Shown: in pieces, positions 55,628-64,000 of the stretch
How positions within the stretch are numbered: position 1 is the stretch's first letter
Layout: each line of letters starts with the position of its first letter
Assembly (NCBI GenBank): GCA_944380855.1
Contig: CALWIW010000005.1
Location: 1-64,000, forward strand
DNA from: an uncultured Clostridia bacterium
Lineage (GTDB): Bacteria > Bacillota > Clostridia > Oscillospirales > Acutalibacteraceae
Direction: 5' to 3'
Length of the DNA: 64,000 nt
The notes under the pieces: model-generated
Seen by the model: the letters and a program-made list of their open reading frames with translations, nothing else
The model's database searches: none
What the model was told of the DNA's origin: nothing
Translations under genes and position numbers: made by a program

Positions 55628-58600
55628 TTATTGTGCTTTTACAAGCCGGATTTGTATTAATGTTGCGTCGAAAATACTCACCTTATTATCGCCGTTCATA
55701 TCAGCAAAATCAATATCAAATACGCCTTCGTTATCTATGCGTACCAGATATTTTTGAATTGCCGTTGCATCTGTTATCTCGATAACTCCGCTGTGATTGA
55801 CATCTCCGAGAACTGCTCCGCAGCCTGTGCATACGCCGTCTTCAAAATGATGTCCTGTTGCAGGAATAACCTTCCACTCATCAAGATTTGTAATCTCTGC
55901 AGTACATTCTGCATCTTCAAAATATTTATCGCATGAGCAAATATAATAATCCTTAACACCAGGCTCTGTGCAGGTTGCAGGCTTACCGCTTACAAGTGTT
56001 CCTGAATGTACATGTGCGTCTTTCCACATACGCTCTACAACAGCATAGTCAATACGGCTGTATCCGCCTGTAACAGTAACTTTAAGTGTATGCTCCTCGT
56101 TTGCCTTAGCATTCTCAACTGGAACATACCACATGCGTGCGGAGATTTTACCGTTTGTTCCAAGCTTTGAAGTATCAATTGTCTGAGGTTCAACAACTTC
56201 ACCGTCAAGTTCAAAAGTAAGTGTTCCATACTGACCGCTGGTTGATGTATCTCCCATTGGAGTAATTCCGCTGTAAAGCTGAACGCCGGTTCCCTTGAAA
56301 TGAATTGTATAGCTTGCACCGTCCGCTTTTGTCCTTGCAAATCCTAAGTTTTGATACATTGCATTCTGTATATGCTCAACCCAGTTGCTGTTCTCATCAG
56401 CGTCAGCATTAAATCCAGAATTATCTGTTCCTATCTGCTTGCTTATTGTCAAAGCAGGAGTGTATTCAAATCTGTTTTTTTCATTTTCGTCTGTTACATT
56501 CTGATTGATATAAATCTGAACAGCCTTAGTTCCTGCATTGTACTCATTGAGTATATCTTCCGGAACCTCTCCTTTATAAGTTACAGTTGCTCCGTCAATA
56601 CCTGCCTGATTATTGTTAAGCTTTTCAATTTCAAGAGTATATACTCCCTGCTCCAAGCCGTCAAATATAAGGCTTGCACCTGAGCCGGTTTTCCATGTAA
56701 TAACTTCACCGTTTTCATCTACAACTCTTGCTCTGATGTTGCTTGCCTGATCACTTCTGAGCTTGAGTTCTACTTTTGTTCCATAGAATTTGAATGTTGC
56801 CTTTGCTCCTGTCCAGTTGGAGAAGTGACCGTCATTTTCCAAAGGATAATATGTAAAAGAAGATCCATTGGACTCTGTTTCACGGTAAGACCACAAAGAA
56901 TCATAATCGAAACGGAACAAACCGTCACCCATTGTGTTGTCATTTACTGTAACTACATTCACATTATTAGGGTCAACGATTTCTAAATTGCTGCCAACGC
57001 CATAAATTGCCGGTAAACCATTTGATATAACCTCAAACTTTAAGGCTGTTGTCTTAACAAGCTCTTCTGAGTTAAATGTCCATGTACTGTCTGCATGTGC
57101 CATATCTCCCAGAGATACCCACTGATTGTCACTATTCTTATAGTACACAGTGATTGATGTTATATTATTTTCCTTTTCTGTTATTGTAATCTCATCAAAA
57201 CGGCTTTCATCGAAGCTGTTTTCAAGGCTGTATGTTTCAGCCTCTGCTGATGGCTGCCAATATGTTTCGTTGTGATTATCAAATGCAAATGAAGCGTACA
57301 TGCCTTCATCTGCTGCCGGTGTTGATGTAGCTTTAGCGTCGATCTTCCAGAAATAGAGATTTGCTTCGCCGCCGCCCAATATTATTGTAAACTGTCCGTT
57401 TTCATCAATAGCTACCTTTTTAAGTTCCCCGTTATTGTCCTTATCGACCTCATACAAGTCATAGCCTATAAAGGACGGGTCAACTGTAATTGTGATTTCC
57501 TGACGGGTATTACCGGAAGAACCTTCCTCACGTGCTGTAATATTAAACTGATTGTAGCGTTCAGCCTGTCCTGCTACCAAGCCATTCATTACCATAAATG
57601 CTTTTGGAGCTGTTGCACCTGCAAAGTACTCTGCTATCTCGCTTTCATAAAGTCCCGGCAGTGTGTCAAAATATCCCAAAAGAACATCTCCGGTCAAACC
57701 GTCATGTGTATCGGAAAGGCTTACCATTGACACATCCTTAAGACCATATTCCTTATTTTTAAGCTGGCTTTCCTCTGCGTCAAAATTACTGCGGTTAAAA
57801 CCATCTGTTGATGCAGAATCATCTGCACCCAGTTCTCCGACTTTTACCATAATCCAGTCACTGTTCAAACGTGTGAGCTGGTCATCTATGGCGTGTACTC
57901 TGTCAATAATTTCTCCCCATTCCAGAAGTCCACGTGTAGGTGTTCCGTCTTCATCCCAGAAATATGAACGGTCAAACTGATATTCAACACGGAAGAAATT
58001 GAGCCATTTCATACCTGAAATCAAAGATGTATTTACAACCAAATTCTTATTTGACTGTGAATGGTTAAATGCAAATGCATCAAGATACTGACCAAACATT
58101 ATAGGCTTGGTTCCTGTACCGTCATTTCCGCCTGATGCAAGCTTGCGATAAAGATTCCATGTTGGAAGGTTCAGCAATTTGCGGGCTGCAGCTTTCTGAA
58201 CATTCTCAGCAGAAAGGTTTATACTTGAAGGATTAGCCCAAGAACTGTCACCGTAATAGTCGTCCCATGTGAGCATATCAGGTTCTGCTATTTCCATATA
58301 TTCTCGGAGATTTGACTCATTCCACTGATTCGGGAACTGATTTGTATGGAGAATAACTCCCGGATAATTTTCACGTGTCCAGTCAAACCATTTTCCGAAA
58401 GCTTCAGCTTCACTTCTGCTGTAGTATCCCTCGTCACCGAAACAGAAGCTGATTGCATTATAAATGTAATCCTTCATGGATTCCGGAATAAAGTCTGTAG
58501 GCTCACCGGCGCTTGACATATTGTTGCCGCCGAAAGGAGCCTTTGCAATACCCCAAAGTGAATCAGGATTATAAAGCATATAATCTGAATTTCCAAAATC

Positions 58601-59827
58601 AGGGTCATAGAAAAGCGGTCCATCGTAACCAAACTGCTCTGACTCTTCTACTGTAGGTGTTCCACGTCCGTATCCCTCACTTGGAGTCCAGCCAAGCATA
58701 GGCAAACCACGTTCTATAACTGTTGCCTGACCGCTTGATATATACTGATGCTGTTCCTCATGCTCATAAGGAACATCTCCGCCATCCGGTGCCGGCTGCT
58801 TTTCCGGAACATCAGCTGAATCTGTATATATCATAAACTGATACATGCGGAGATTCTTATTGGAATACTGCCAGTTTGTAACTTCAAATTTTATATAGCG
58901 TGTATCATATGATACACCAAGTTCATATCTTACAACATTCTGATGATACTGTACACCTGTACACATATTTCCCTTTGTTACAGGAGTTTCCCACTCCTGA
59001 CCGTCTTTGCTGACAGATATTTTCACTTTATTTTGTCCCAAGCCAAGATTTGAAGGGCCGAAAGCTGCACGTATACGGCTTATACTGTACACATCACCGA
59101 GATCAACTGTAAAAAGAGTTGTGGGTTCTTTTGTTCCCTGTCCGTCAGGAAGCTTAGAGGCCCCTACTTCCCAGTAGGACTCACTTGTGTCTACATATGA
59201 ACCATCAGCTTTACTGCTTTCAGGCAAGATTACAAGGTAATCCTTTTTCAGGATTTCCATAAGCTTTGCCTTGTCGCCTACAGCTGTTTCCACTGAAAGG
59301 TCATTCATAATCTTTTCATCGTTTACAATGGCTGTACGTCCACGGTAGTCAGAATTAACCTTTGTTACATTAACCGTGTAGGTTTTAGATTTGTCGCCCT
59401 GTGACACATTAACAACTATGTTATGTTCGCCAAGCTCAGATACATCCATCTGTACATAGCCACTGCTGTTCAAAGATTCGCCGTTAACTGTTATCTTAGC
59501 ATCTTCAGATGAGGCAAATGGATAAATCTGTATAGAGTTTACCGAACTGTACGCTGTTCCTGTGTAACTTGTTACCTCCGGAGCAAATCCTGTGTCGTTT
59601 GGCTTAACACCGTCTGGATAGGCTTCCGTAGGGGTAAGCTTGTAAACCTTATCAATTATAAGGTTTTTAAGATACGGTTCTTCACCGTTCGATGTTTCAA
59701 CTGCGGAAACTGCAACAGATGTTACAGCTGTAACCAACAGCATCCACGCACACAACAGACTTAAAATGCGTTTGCTAAATCCTTTAGAACACATTTTTTC
59801 CGCTGCTTTACTTTGTGTTTTCTTCAT
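55628..59827 (-). CDS. Large secreted dockerin protein, putative glycoside hydrolase of unassigned family
   Basis: 1399 residues from ATG 59827, fixed by AAAGGAGG 7 bp upstream. Signal peptide (about 1-45, LLCAWMLLVTAVTSVAVSA). Then a cadherin-like beta-sandwich (about 55-155), an F5/8 C-like module (about 200-335, IRAAFGPSN to YQFMIYTD), a central domain of about 500 residues that looks like a TIM barrel (LGWTPSEGYG, ISFCFGDEGYYSRSEAEAFG, PDMLTWDDYYG, FNHSQSNKNLVVNTSLISG), further beta-sandwich modules, a Cys-rich segment (CTEPGVKDYYICSCDKYF) common in gut surface proteins, and a type I dockerin (1340-1399, DVNHSGVIEITDA, DMNGDNKVSIFDA). Asp/Glu residues in the quoted strands are candidate catalytic acids. 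I cannot assign a GH family. Confidence 0.85.
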   Translation of the reverse strand: MKKTQSKAAEKMCSKGFSKRILSLLCAWMLLVTAVTSVAVSAVETSNGEEPYLKNLIIDKVYKLTPTEAYPDGVKPNDTGFAPEVTSYTGTAYSSVNSIQIYPFASSEDAKITVNGESLNSSGYVQMDVSELGEHNIVVNVSQGDKSKTYTVNVTKVNSDYRGRTAIVNDEKIMNDLSVETAVGDKAKLMEILKKDYLVILPESSKADGSYVDTSESYWEVGASKLPDGQGTKEPTTLFTVDLGDVYSISRIRAAFGPSNLGLGQNKVKISVSKDGQEWETPVTKGNMCTGVQYHQNVVRYELGVSYDTRYIKFEVTNWQYSNKNLRMYQFMIYTDSADVPEKQPAPDGGDVPYEHEEQHQYISSGQATVIERGLPMLGWTPSEGYGRGTPTVEESEQFGYDGPLFYDPDFGNSDYMLYNPDSLWGIAKAPFGGNNMSSAGEPTDFIPESMKDYIYNAISFCFGDEGYYSRSEAEAFGKWFDWTRENYPGVILHTNQFPNQWNESNLREYMEIAEPDMLTWDDYYGDSSWANPSSINLSAENVQKAAARKLLNLPTWNLYRKLASGGNDGTGTKPIMFGQYLDAFAFNHSQSNKNLVVNTSLISGMKWLNFFRVEYQFDRSYFWDEDGTPTRGLLEWGEIIDRVHAIDDQLTRLNSDWIMVKVGELGADDSASTDGFNRSNFDAEESQLKNKEYGLKDVSMVSLSDTHDGLTGDVLLGYFDTLPGLYESEIAEYFAGATAPKAFMVMNGLVAGQAERYNQFNITAREEGSSGNTRQEITITVDPSFIGYDLYEVDKDNNGELKKVAIDENGQFTIILGGGEANLYFWKIDAKATSTPAADEGMYASFAFDNHNETYWQPSAEAETYSLENSFDESRFDEITITEKENNITSITVYYKNSDNQWVSLGDMAHADSTWTFNSEELVKTTALKFEVISNGLPAIYGVGSNLEIVDPNNVNVVTVNDNTMGDGLFRFDYDSLWSYRETESNGSSFTYYPLENDGHFSNWTGAKATFKFYGTKVELKLRSDQASNIRARVVDENGEVITWKTGSGASLIFDGLEQGVYTLEIEKLNNNQAGIDGATVTYKGEVPEDILNEYNAGTKAVQIYINQNVTDENEKNRFEYTPALTISKQIGTDNSGFNADADENSNWVEHIQNAMYQNLGFARTKADGASYTIHFKGTGVQLYSGITPMGDTSTSGQYGTLTFELDGEVVEPQTIDTSKLGTNGKISARMWYVPVENAKANEEHTLKVTVTGGYSRIDYAVVERMWKDAHVHSGTLVSGKPATCTEPGVKDYYICSCDKYFEDAECTAEITNLDEWKVIPATGHHFEDGVCTGCGAVLGDVNHSGVIEITDATAIQKYLVRIDNEGVFDIDFADMNGDNKVSIFDATLIQIRLVKAQ

Positions 59828-60207
59828 TTTGTGTCCTCCTTTTGTTTTTTTGTTTGCAAGTGTAATTGCCATATTTCCTTTATAAAGAATATATTACTTA
59901 GTATGATAAAATAAAGAAATTTTGTTACAGGTTTTTGCTATACTAAACAAACAAACGTGGAATAAAAAAATTTTTGGCTCAAATAATACACTTGTATGTC
60001 AAGAATATTATAACATTTCAAATTTTACAATTCAACATACAATAATATATATGTGTAACAAAATGATTTAAATATATGGTTTATTTTTAAACGATATATA
60101 CATTTTGATTGTGCGGCTGTAAATTATATAAAAAATATTAAAGCGATAATTTTATCGGTTCTGAGTACATAGTTTTCCGTTGTCTTTGTTTATAATAAGT
60201 ATTTATC

Positions 60208-60247
60208 AAACAGCAAACCCGCCGAAGCTTCGGCGGGTTTGCTGTTT
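60208..60247. terminator. Perfect 40-bp palindrome, two-way terminator (ispE side)
   Basis: AAACAGCAAACCCGCCGAAG followed at once by its exact complement (60228-60247). It lies 30 bp after the ispE stop on the minus strand. The rest of 59828-60276 is very AT-rich and holds the unmapped promoter of the dockerin gene. Confidence 0.85.
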
Positions 60248-60276
60248 ATCTTTAACTTTATAAATTAAGCCAGAGA

Positions 60277-61158
60277 TTAACTGACAGAAACTATTTTACA
60301 GCCGTCTTTTACAGGCTTGCAGAGAAAAACTTTCTCATAGGTTTCTTTTAAAGCTTCAATGCACTTTTTTGCCTGTCTTTCCGAAGAAAAAATTCCGTAA
60401 ACCGCCGAACCTGAGCCTGTCATTAAAGCTCCCTTTGCTTTATTTTGGTACATTGCCTTCTTTATGTCCGCAACCTGCGGTATCTGTAAGGCTTCTTCAA
60501 AATCGTTGTAAAGTGTGGCACAAAAATTTCTTAAATCTCCGCTATAAATAGACCTTATAAGATATTTACTGTATTCGGCTACCTTAGGCGGCATTTCGTC
60601 AACCTTTGCATAGGCTTCCTTTGTAGACACGGAAACATCTTTCGGCTTGCATATTACAATATGGCATCTGGGCATTGACCTTATTTTTTCCAGAGTTGCG
60701 CCGATTCCCGTGCCGTACTGGGTTCCTCCGTTTATACAGAAAGGAACATCGGCACCTACCTTTTCACCTATACCGCAAAGCTCTTTTTCTTTTAACCGTG
60801 CGTCAAACATTCTGTTTAGTCCCACAAGTGCCGCGGCTCCGTCGCTGCTTCCTCCTCCAAGGCCTGCCTGGGTGGGGATTACTTTTTTTATATCTATATG
60901 AACTCCGGATACGGGAATATCGGTATATTTAAAAAACTGCATTGCCGCCTTGTAAACAATGTTTTTTTCGTCACAGGGAACGCCGGGATAATTGCAGGAA
61001 ATCGTTATTTCGCCGCTGTCGTTTGATGTTAATACAAGCTCGTCATAAATTGAAACCGCCTGCATAACGGTGGACACGGAATGATAGCCGTCGCTTCTCA
61101 GACCGTTTACGTCCAGCGAAAGGTTTATTTTCGCCGGAGCCAAAACTTTTATTTCCAT
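60277..61158 (-). CDS. ispE: 4-diphosphocytidyl-2-C-methyl-D-erythritol kinase
   Basis: 293 residues. GHMP kinase: PAKINLSLDVNGLRSDGYHS at the start, ATP loop TQAGLGGGSSDGAAAL, and the late MTGSGSAVYGIFSS. It carries out the ATP-dependent step of the MEP isoprenoid route. Lies 14 bp after the aminotransferase gene with GAGGTG before its ATG, so it is probably in the same transcript. Confidence 0.97.
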   Translation of the reverse strand: MEIKVLAPAKINLSLDVNGLRSDGYHSVSTVMQAVSIYDELVLTSNDSGEITISCNYPGVPCDEKNIVYKAAMQFFKYTDIPVSGVHIDIKKVIPTQAGLGGGSSDGAAALVGLNRMFDARLKEKELCGIGEKVGADVPFCINGGTQYGTGIGATLEKIRSMPRCHIVICKPKDVSVSTKEAYAKVDEMPPKVAEYSKYLIRSIYSGDLRNFCATLYNDFEEALQIPQVADIKKAMYQNKAKGALMTGSGSAVYGIFSSERQAKKCIEALKETYEKVFLCKPVKDGCKIVSVS

Positions 61159-61172
61159 AGGATTTTCACCTC

Positions 61173-62363
61173 TCAGCTCTGGGGATTTTCCTCTTTAAGT
61201 TCCTTTAAAAATTCTTCAATTCTCTTTAAAGCCTCTTTAAGATGAGCAAGGGAGTAGGAATAGGAAACTCTCACATATCCCTCTCCGCTTTCACCGAAAG
61301 CATTGCCGGGAACAACAGCCACGTGCTTTGCTTTTAAAAGCCTTGTGCAGAAATCCTCGGAGGAAAGACCCGTGGATTTAATACAGGGGAAAACATAAAA
61401 AGCACCTAAAGGTTCAAAACAGGAAAGTCCCATTTTGTTAAAGCTTCCCACCAGCAAACGTCTTCTCATGTTATATTGGCTTCTCATATTTTCAATATCG
61501 CTGTCGCCGTTTTTAAGTGCCTCAATAGCCGCATACTGAGCGGTTGTGGGAGCTGACATAATGCCGAACTGATGAAGCTTTGTTATCTGGTCGATAACAG
61601 GCTTCGGTCCCAAAGCATAACCCAAACGCCAGCCTGTCATGGCGTAGGTTTTTGAAAAGCCTGAAACAACAATGGTTCTTTCTTTCATATTTTTGATTGA
61701 GGAAAAAGCCGCGTGTCCTTTTCCATTATATGTAAGCTCTCCGTAGATTTCATCGGAAAGAACAAACAGGTTATGTTTTTCAACAACTTCGGCAATAGCC
61801 TCCAGGTCGCTTTTTTCCATAATCGCTCCTGTAGGATTGTTGGGGAAAGGAAGTATCAAAACCTTTGTTCTGTCTGTAATTTTCTCCTCAATGTCCTGAG
61901 GCGTCAGCTTGAAATTGTTTTCCATTTTGGTTTCAATTATAACAGGCGTTGCGTCTGCCATAAGAGCCAAGGGCTCGTAGCAGACAAAAGAAGGCTGAGG
62001 AATTAAAACCTCGTCACCCTCTTCAACAACACATCTCAAAACCGCGTCTATGGCTTCGCTTCCGCCTACGGTCACAAGGATTTCGTTTTTCGGGTCGTAT
62101 TCCACATTAAATCTTCTGAGAAAATAATTTGATATTTCCTCTCTAAGCTTTATAAAGCCTCTGTTTGGCGTATACCAGGTTTTTCCCTTTTCCAATGAGT
62201 CGATACCTGCCTGTCTTATATGCCAGGGAGTCTGAAAGTCAGGCTCGCCTATGCTCAGAGAGATAACGTCCTCCATTTCGTTGGCAATATCGAAAAACTT
62301 TCGTATTCCCGAAGGCTTAACTTCTTTAATCTTTTTATTTAATATCTTTGAATAATCCACCAT
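61173..62363 (-). CDS. Class I/II pyridoxal-phosphate aminotransferase, AlaT-like
   Basis: 396 residues. ISLSIGEPDFQTPWHI, LPFPNNPTGAIM, DEIYGELTYNG, PLP Lys in VVSGFSKTYAMTGWRLGYA, and substrate Arg in YVRVSYSYS. Directly preceded by an Lrp/AsnC regulator, as in the B. subtilis pair yugG-yugH (AlaR-AlaT), which handles alanine synthesis; by that analogy the substrate may be alanine/pyruvate. Aspartate or aromatic use cannot be excluded. Confidence 0.9.
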   Translation of the reverse strand: MVDYSKILNKKIKEVKPSGIRKFFDIANEMEDVISLSIGEPDFQTPWHIRQAGIDSLEKGKTWYTPNRGFIKLREEISNYFLRRFNVEYDPKNEILVTVGGSEAIDAVLRCVVEEGDEVLIPQPSFVCYEPLALMADATPVIIETKMENNFKLTPQDIEEKITDRTKVLILPFPNNPTGAIMEKSDLEAIAEVVEKHNLFVLSDEIYGELTYNGKGHAAFSSIKNMKERTIVVSGFSKTYAMTGWRLGYALGPKPVIDQITKLHQFGIMSAPTTAQYAAIEALKNGDSDIENMRSQYNMRRRLLVGSFNKMGLSCFEPLGAFYVFPCIKSTGLSSEDFCTRLLKAKHVAVVPGNAFGESGEGYVRVSYSYSLAHLKEALKRIEEFLKELKEENPQS

Positions 62364-62370
62364 ATTTTAC

Positions 62371-62850
62371 TCAGATACCCTCTCTTTCCTCTTGCTTATC
62401 TCCCTGAGAATCAAGCAAAATACCGCCCTCTTTATATCTTTTCAGCAAGAAGTGAGTGGCTGTGGATATAATTCCCTCCATAGCGGAAAGCTTTCTTGAT
62501 ACAAAGGTAGCAACGTCCTGAATTGTTTCGCCTCTTACGTAAACCGCAAGGTCATAGGCACCCGCCATAAGATAAACAGACTCAACCTGCTCAAATTCGG
62601 TAATTCTCTGAGCAATCTCATCAAATCCTGTTTCTCTTTTCGGTGTAACTTTAAGCTCGATAAGTGCGGTAACCCCTGCGTCCTGAACCTTTTCCCAGTT
62701 TACAAGAGCCTTGTATCCTACAATTATACCGCTTTTTTCGTACTCTCTTATCTGTGCCTTTATATAATCCTCAGGCTCACCCAATATCATGGCAAGCTGA
62801 GCCGTGGAAAAATTTGTACTTTCGCTGAGTAAAGCCAATAAACGATTCAT
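62371..62850 (-). CDS. Lrp/AsnC-family regulator, AlaR-like
   Basis: 159 residues from ATG 62850 (AAGGGTGG just upstream; the frame stays open 38 codons further upstream without a good site). Winged helix (about 1-55, FSTAQLAMILGEPEDYIKAQI) and ligand-binding RAM domain (about 65-145, VYLMAGAYDLAVYVRG). It lies 7 bp before the aminotransferase gene and probably controls it in response to an amino acid. Confidence 0.92.
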   Translation of the reverse strand: MNRLLALLSESTNFSTAQLAMILGEPEDYIKAQIREYEKSGIIVGYKALVNWEKVQDAGVTALIELKVTPKRETGFDEIAQRITEFEQVESVYLMAGAYDLAVYVRGETIQDVATFVSRKLSAMEGIISTATHFLLKRYKEGGILLDSQGDKQEEREGI

Positions 62851-62873
62851 AACATAACCACCCTTTTGATTTT

Positions 62874-63359
62874 CTATATAGTTTGGTACACTTCGTTTTC
62901 CACCGTTTTTTCCGAAGAAAAGCAAATGGCTGTACCTATTGCAAACAGTTCTCTCTGTTCGCAAAAAATATTCAAGGCTATGGCGTCGCAGTTTCCCACG
63001 CCTGCCTTTGTCACAGTCGCCACAACGGATTTGTCCGCGTCAACAATATCGTAAATTCTGCGGCGGACGCTTCCGCTTATGTGCCAGCTTATGCCGTAAA
63101 ATATACATTCCTCCAAGTTGGTATGACTTGTGACAACAGAAATTCTTTCTCCTCCTGCCGTAAGAGAATACAGCGTATATAAGGGGAGTTTTATTCTTCT
63201 TATAACAAGGCGTTTAACCCCGGAAGTGTCCTCAATGTATATTTTGGACATAGGGTTTCCCTCTTTGCTTGTTACTCTGTATTTATCATCACCCATGCAG
63301 TCTTTAACTGTAAAAATAACATTTCCCGATGTTGTTTCTCTTTTCAGAAAGACTTTCAT
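62874..63359 (-). CDS. LURP-one-related (tubby-like beta-barrel) protein
   Basis: 161 residues from ATG 63359. Alternating strands with the pattern of YxjI/LOR proteins: YRVTSKEGNPMSKIYIED, IRRIKLPLYTLYSLTAGGERI, YDIVDADKSVVATVTKAG, and a long C-terminal hydrophobic strand or helix. Function of these proteins in bacteria is unclear. AGGACG precedes the ATG. Between nadE and the Lrp gene on the same strand. Family call is by pattern only. Confidence 0.6.
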   Translation of the reverse strand: MKVFLKRETTSGNVIFTVKDCMGDDKYRVTSKEGNPMSKIYIEDTSGVKRLVIRRIKLPLYTLYSLTAGGERISVVTSHTNLEECIFYGISWHISGSVRRRIYDIVDADKSVVATVTKAGVGNCDAIALNIFCEQRELFAIGTAICFSSEKTVENEVYQTI

Positions 63360-63374
63360 AAGCACACGTCCTTT

Positions 63375-64000
63375 TCAGAGTTTTTCTGCCTCTTCCATCC
63401 ATACCGCAAAAGATGCGTCGCTGGGCATTGTAAAATCCCCCCTCGGCGATAATGAAACCGAGCCGATTTTTGGTCCGTCGGTCATACAAGACCTTTTAAA
63501 CTGCTGAGTGAAAAATCTTCTGATAAATACCTTTAACCACGATTTTATCGTATCTTCTCCGTATATTCCATCGAAAGCTGTATTTGCAAGGAAAAATACC
63601 TTTGAAGCCGAAAAACCGTATCTTACAAAATAATACAGGAAAAAGTCGTGAAGCTCGTAAGGTCCCACAACGTCCTCTGTTTTTTGGGCAATCTCGCCGT
63701 CCTCTGAGGGCGGCAAAAGCTCGGGGCTTACGGGAGTATCCAAAATATCCTTTAAAACCTCTCCCAAAGCTTCGTCACAGTGCTGTGACTCGTATTGTGT
63801 CAAAACCCGTACAAGGGTTTTTGGAATATCCGCATTTACCGCATACATGGACATATGGTCGCCGTTATAAGTAGCCCAGCCTAAAGCAAGCTCGGAAAGG
63901 TCGCCCGTTCCCACAACAATAGCTCCCTTTGTGTTGGCTATATCCATAAGCACCTGGGTGCGTTCTCTTGCCTGACTGTTTTCATAAGTGACGTTTCTCA
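63375..64000 (-). CDS. nadE: Glutamine-dependent NAD+ synthetase, C-terminal part (cut by window edge)
   Basis: The frame runs off the window end, so only about 208 C-terminal residues are seen. Synthetase-domain marks: [38 protein letters not shown], and [18 protein letters not shown]. It converts nicotinate adenine dinucleotide to NAD+, closing the route that nadB and nadC begin. Whether the N-terminal nitrilase-type glutaminase domain is present lies outside the window; the sequence type is that of the long form. Confidence 0.93.
   Translation of the reverse strand, partial: RNVTYENSQARERTQVLMDIANTKGAIVVGTGDLSELALGWATYNGDHMSMYAVNADIPKTLVRVLTQYESQHCDEALGEVLKDILDTPVSPELLPPSEDGEIAQKTEDVVGPYELHDFFLYYFVRYGFSASKVFFLANTAFDGIYGEDTIKSWLKVFIRRFFTQQFKRSCMTDGPKIGSVSLSPRGDFTMPSDASFAVWMEEAEKL

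Overview
The window looks like a chromosomal segment of a low-GC, anaerobic, gut-type Clostridia, most likely Oscillospiraceae/Ruminococcus-like. This placing is inferred from several features: two secreted glycan-active proteins with C-terminal type I dockerins, a GSIII-type glutamine synthetase, a GH3 beta-glucosidase with reversed domain order, single-chain glycyl-tRNA synthetase, RqcH, a SigH-like sigma factor, and the many AGGAGG-type ribosome binding sites with TTGACA/TATAAT promoters. No rRNA, phage or transposase gene was seen.

Layout. 0.1-2.5 kb: an ECF sigma factor, a one-pass membrane protein (likely anti-sigma) and a serpin lipoprotein in one operon. 2.7-8.3 kb: glyQS (minus), then a cyclase-family hydrolase, an unknown lipoprotein, a HAD phosphatase and queH. 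8.5-12 kb: a dockerin-bearing GH29 alpha-fucosidase. 12.3-17.5 kb (minus): carA plus a carB-dapF gene fusion. CarA has lost the catalytic Cys and Glu of its glutaminase site. The pair is divergent from glnN (GSIII, 17.9-20 kb). 20.4-33.4 kb: mostly minus-strand housekeeping genes (MsmX-type ATPase, pseudouridine synthase, HAD phosphatase, LacI regulator, rqcH, rlmH, walJ-like MBL hydrolase, murA, comM/yifB) with ychF on plus. 33.5-35.5 kb: SigH-like sigma factor, then 1.4 kb without an intact gene that holds a decayed minus-strand locus behind a consensus promoter, and tRNA-Arg. 35.7-42.2 kb: a seven-gene minus run (hflX, DUF951, prfA, tsaC, coaE, lytic transglycosylase, M18 peptidase). 42.3-46 kb: nadB-nadC and a LytTR/DUF3021 pair. 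46-52.3 kb: GH3, enolase, type I pullulanase. 52.4-55.6 kb: repeats, tRNA-Pro, leuCD. 55.6-59.8 kb: a 1399-residue dockerin protein with an unassigned catalytic-looking domain. 60.3-64 kb: ispE, an aminotransferase with its Lrp regulator, a LURP-one-like protein and a truncated nadE.

Main themes. (1) Nitrogen: the CarA substitutions predict an ammonia-fed carbamoyl phosphate synthase beside glutamine synthetase, and the large subunit is joined in frame to diaminopimelate epimerase. (2) Glycan degradation: fucosidase, GH3, pullulanase and a novel dockerin protein, consistent with host or plant glycan use and a cellulosome-like surface, although no scaffoldin is in the window. (3) Several families of non-coding interspersed repeats. 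The most striking is a roughly 225-bp hairpin-rich element present five times, always in a convergent intergenic region, in the same orientation as the gene it follows, and in four of five cases right behind that gene's terminator.

Starts were chosen by ribosome binding site and family alignment from memory. All functional calls rest on recognised motifs, not on searches.
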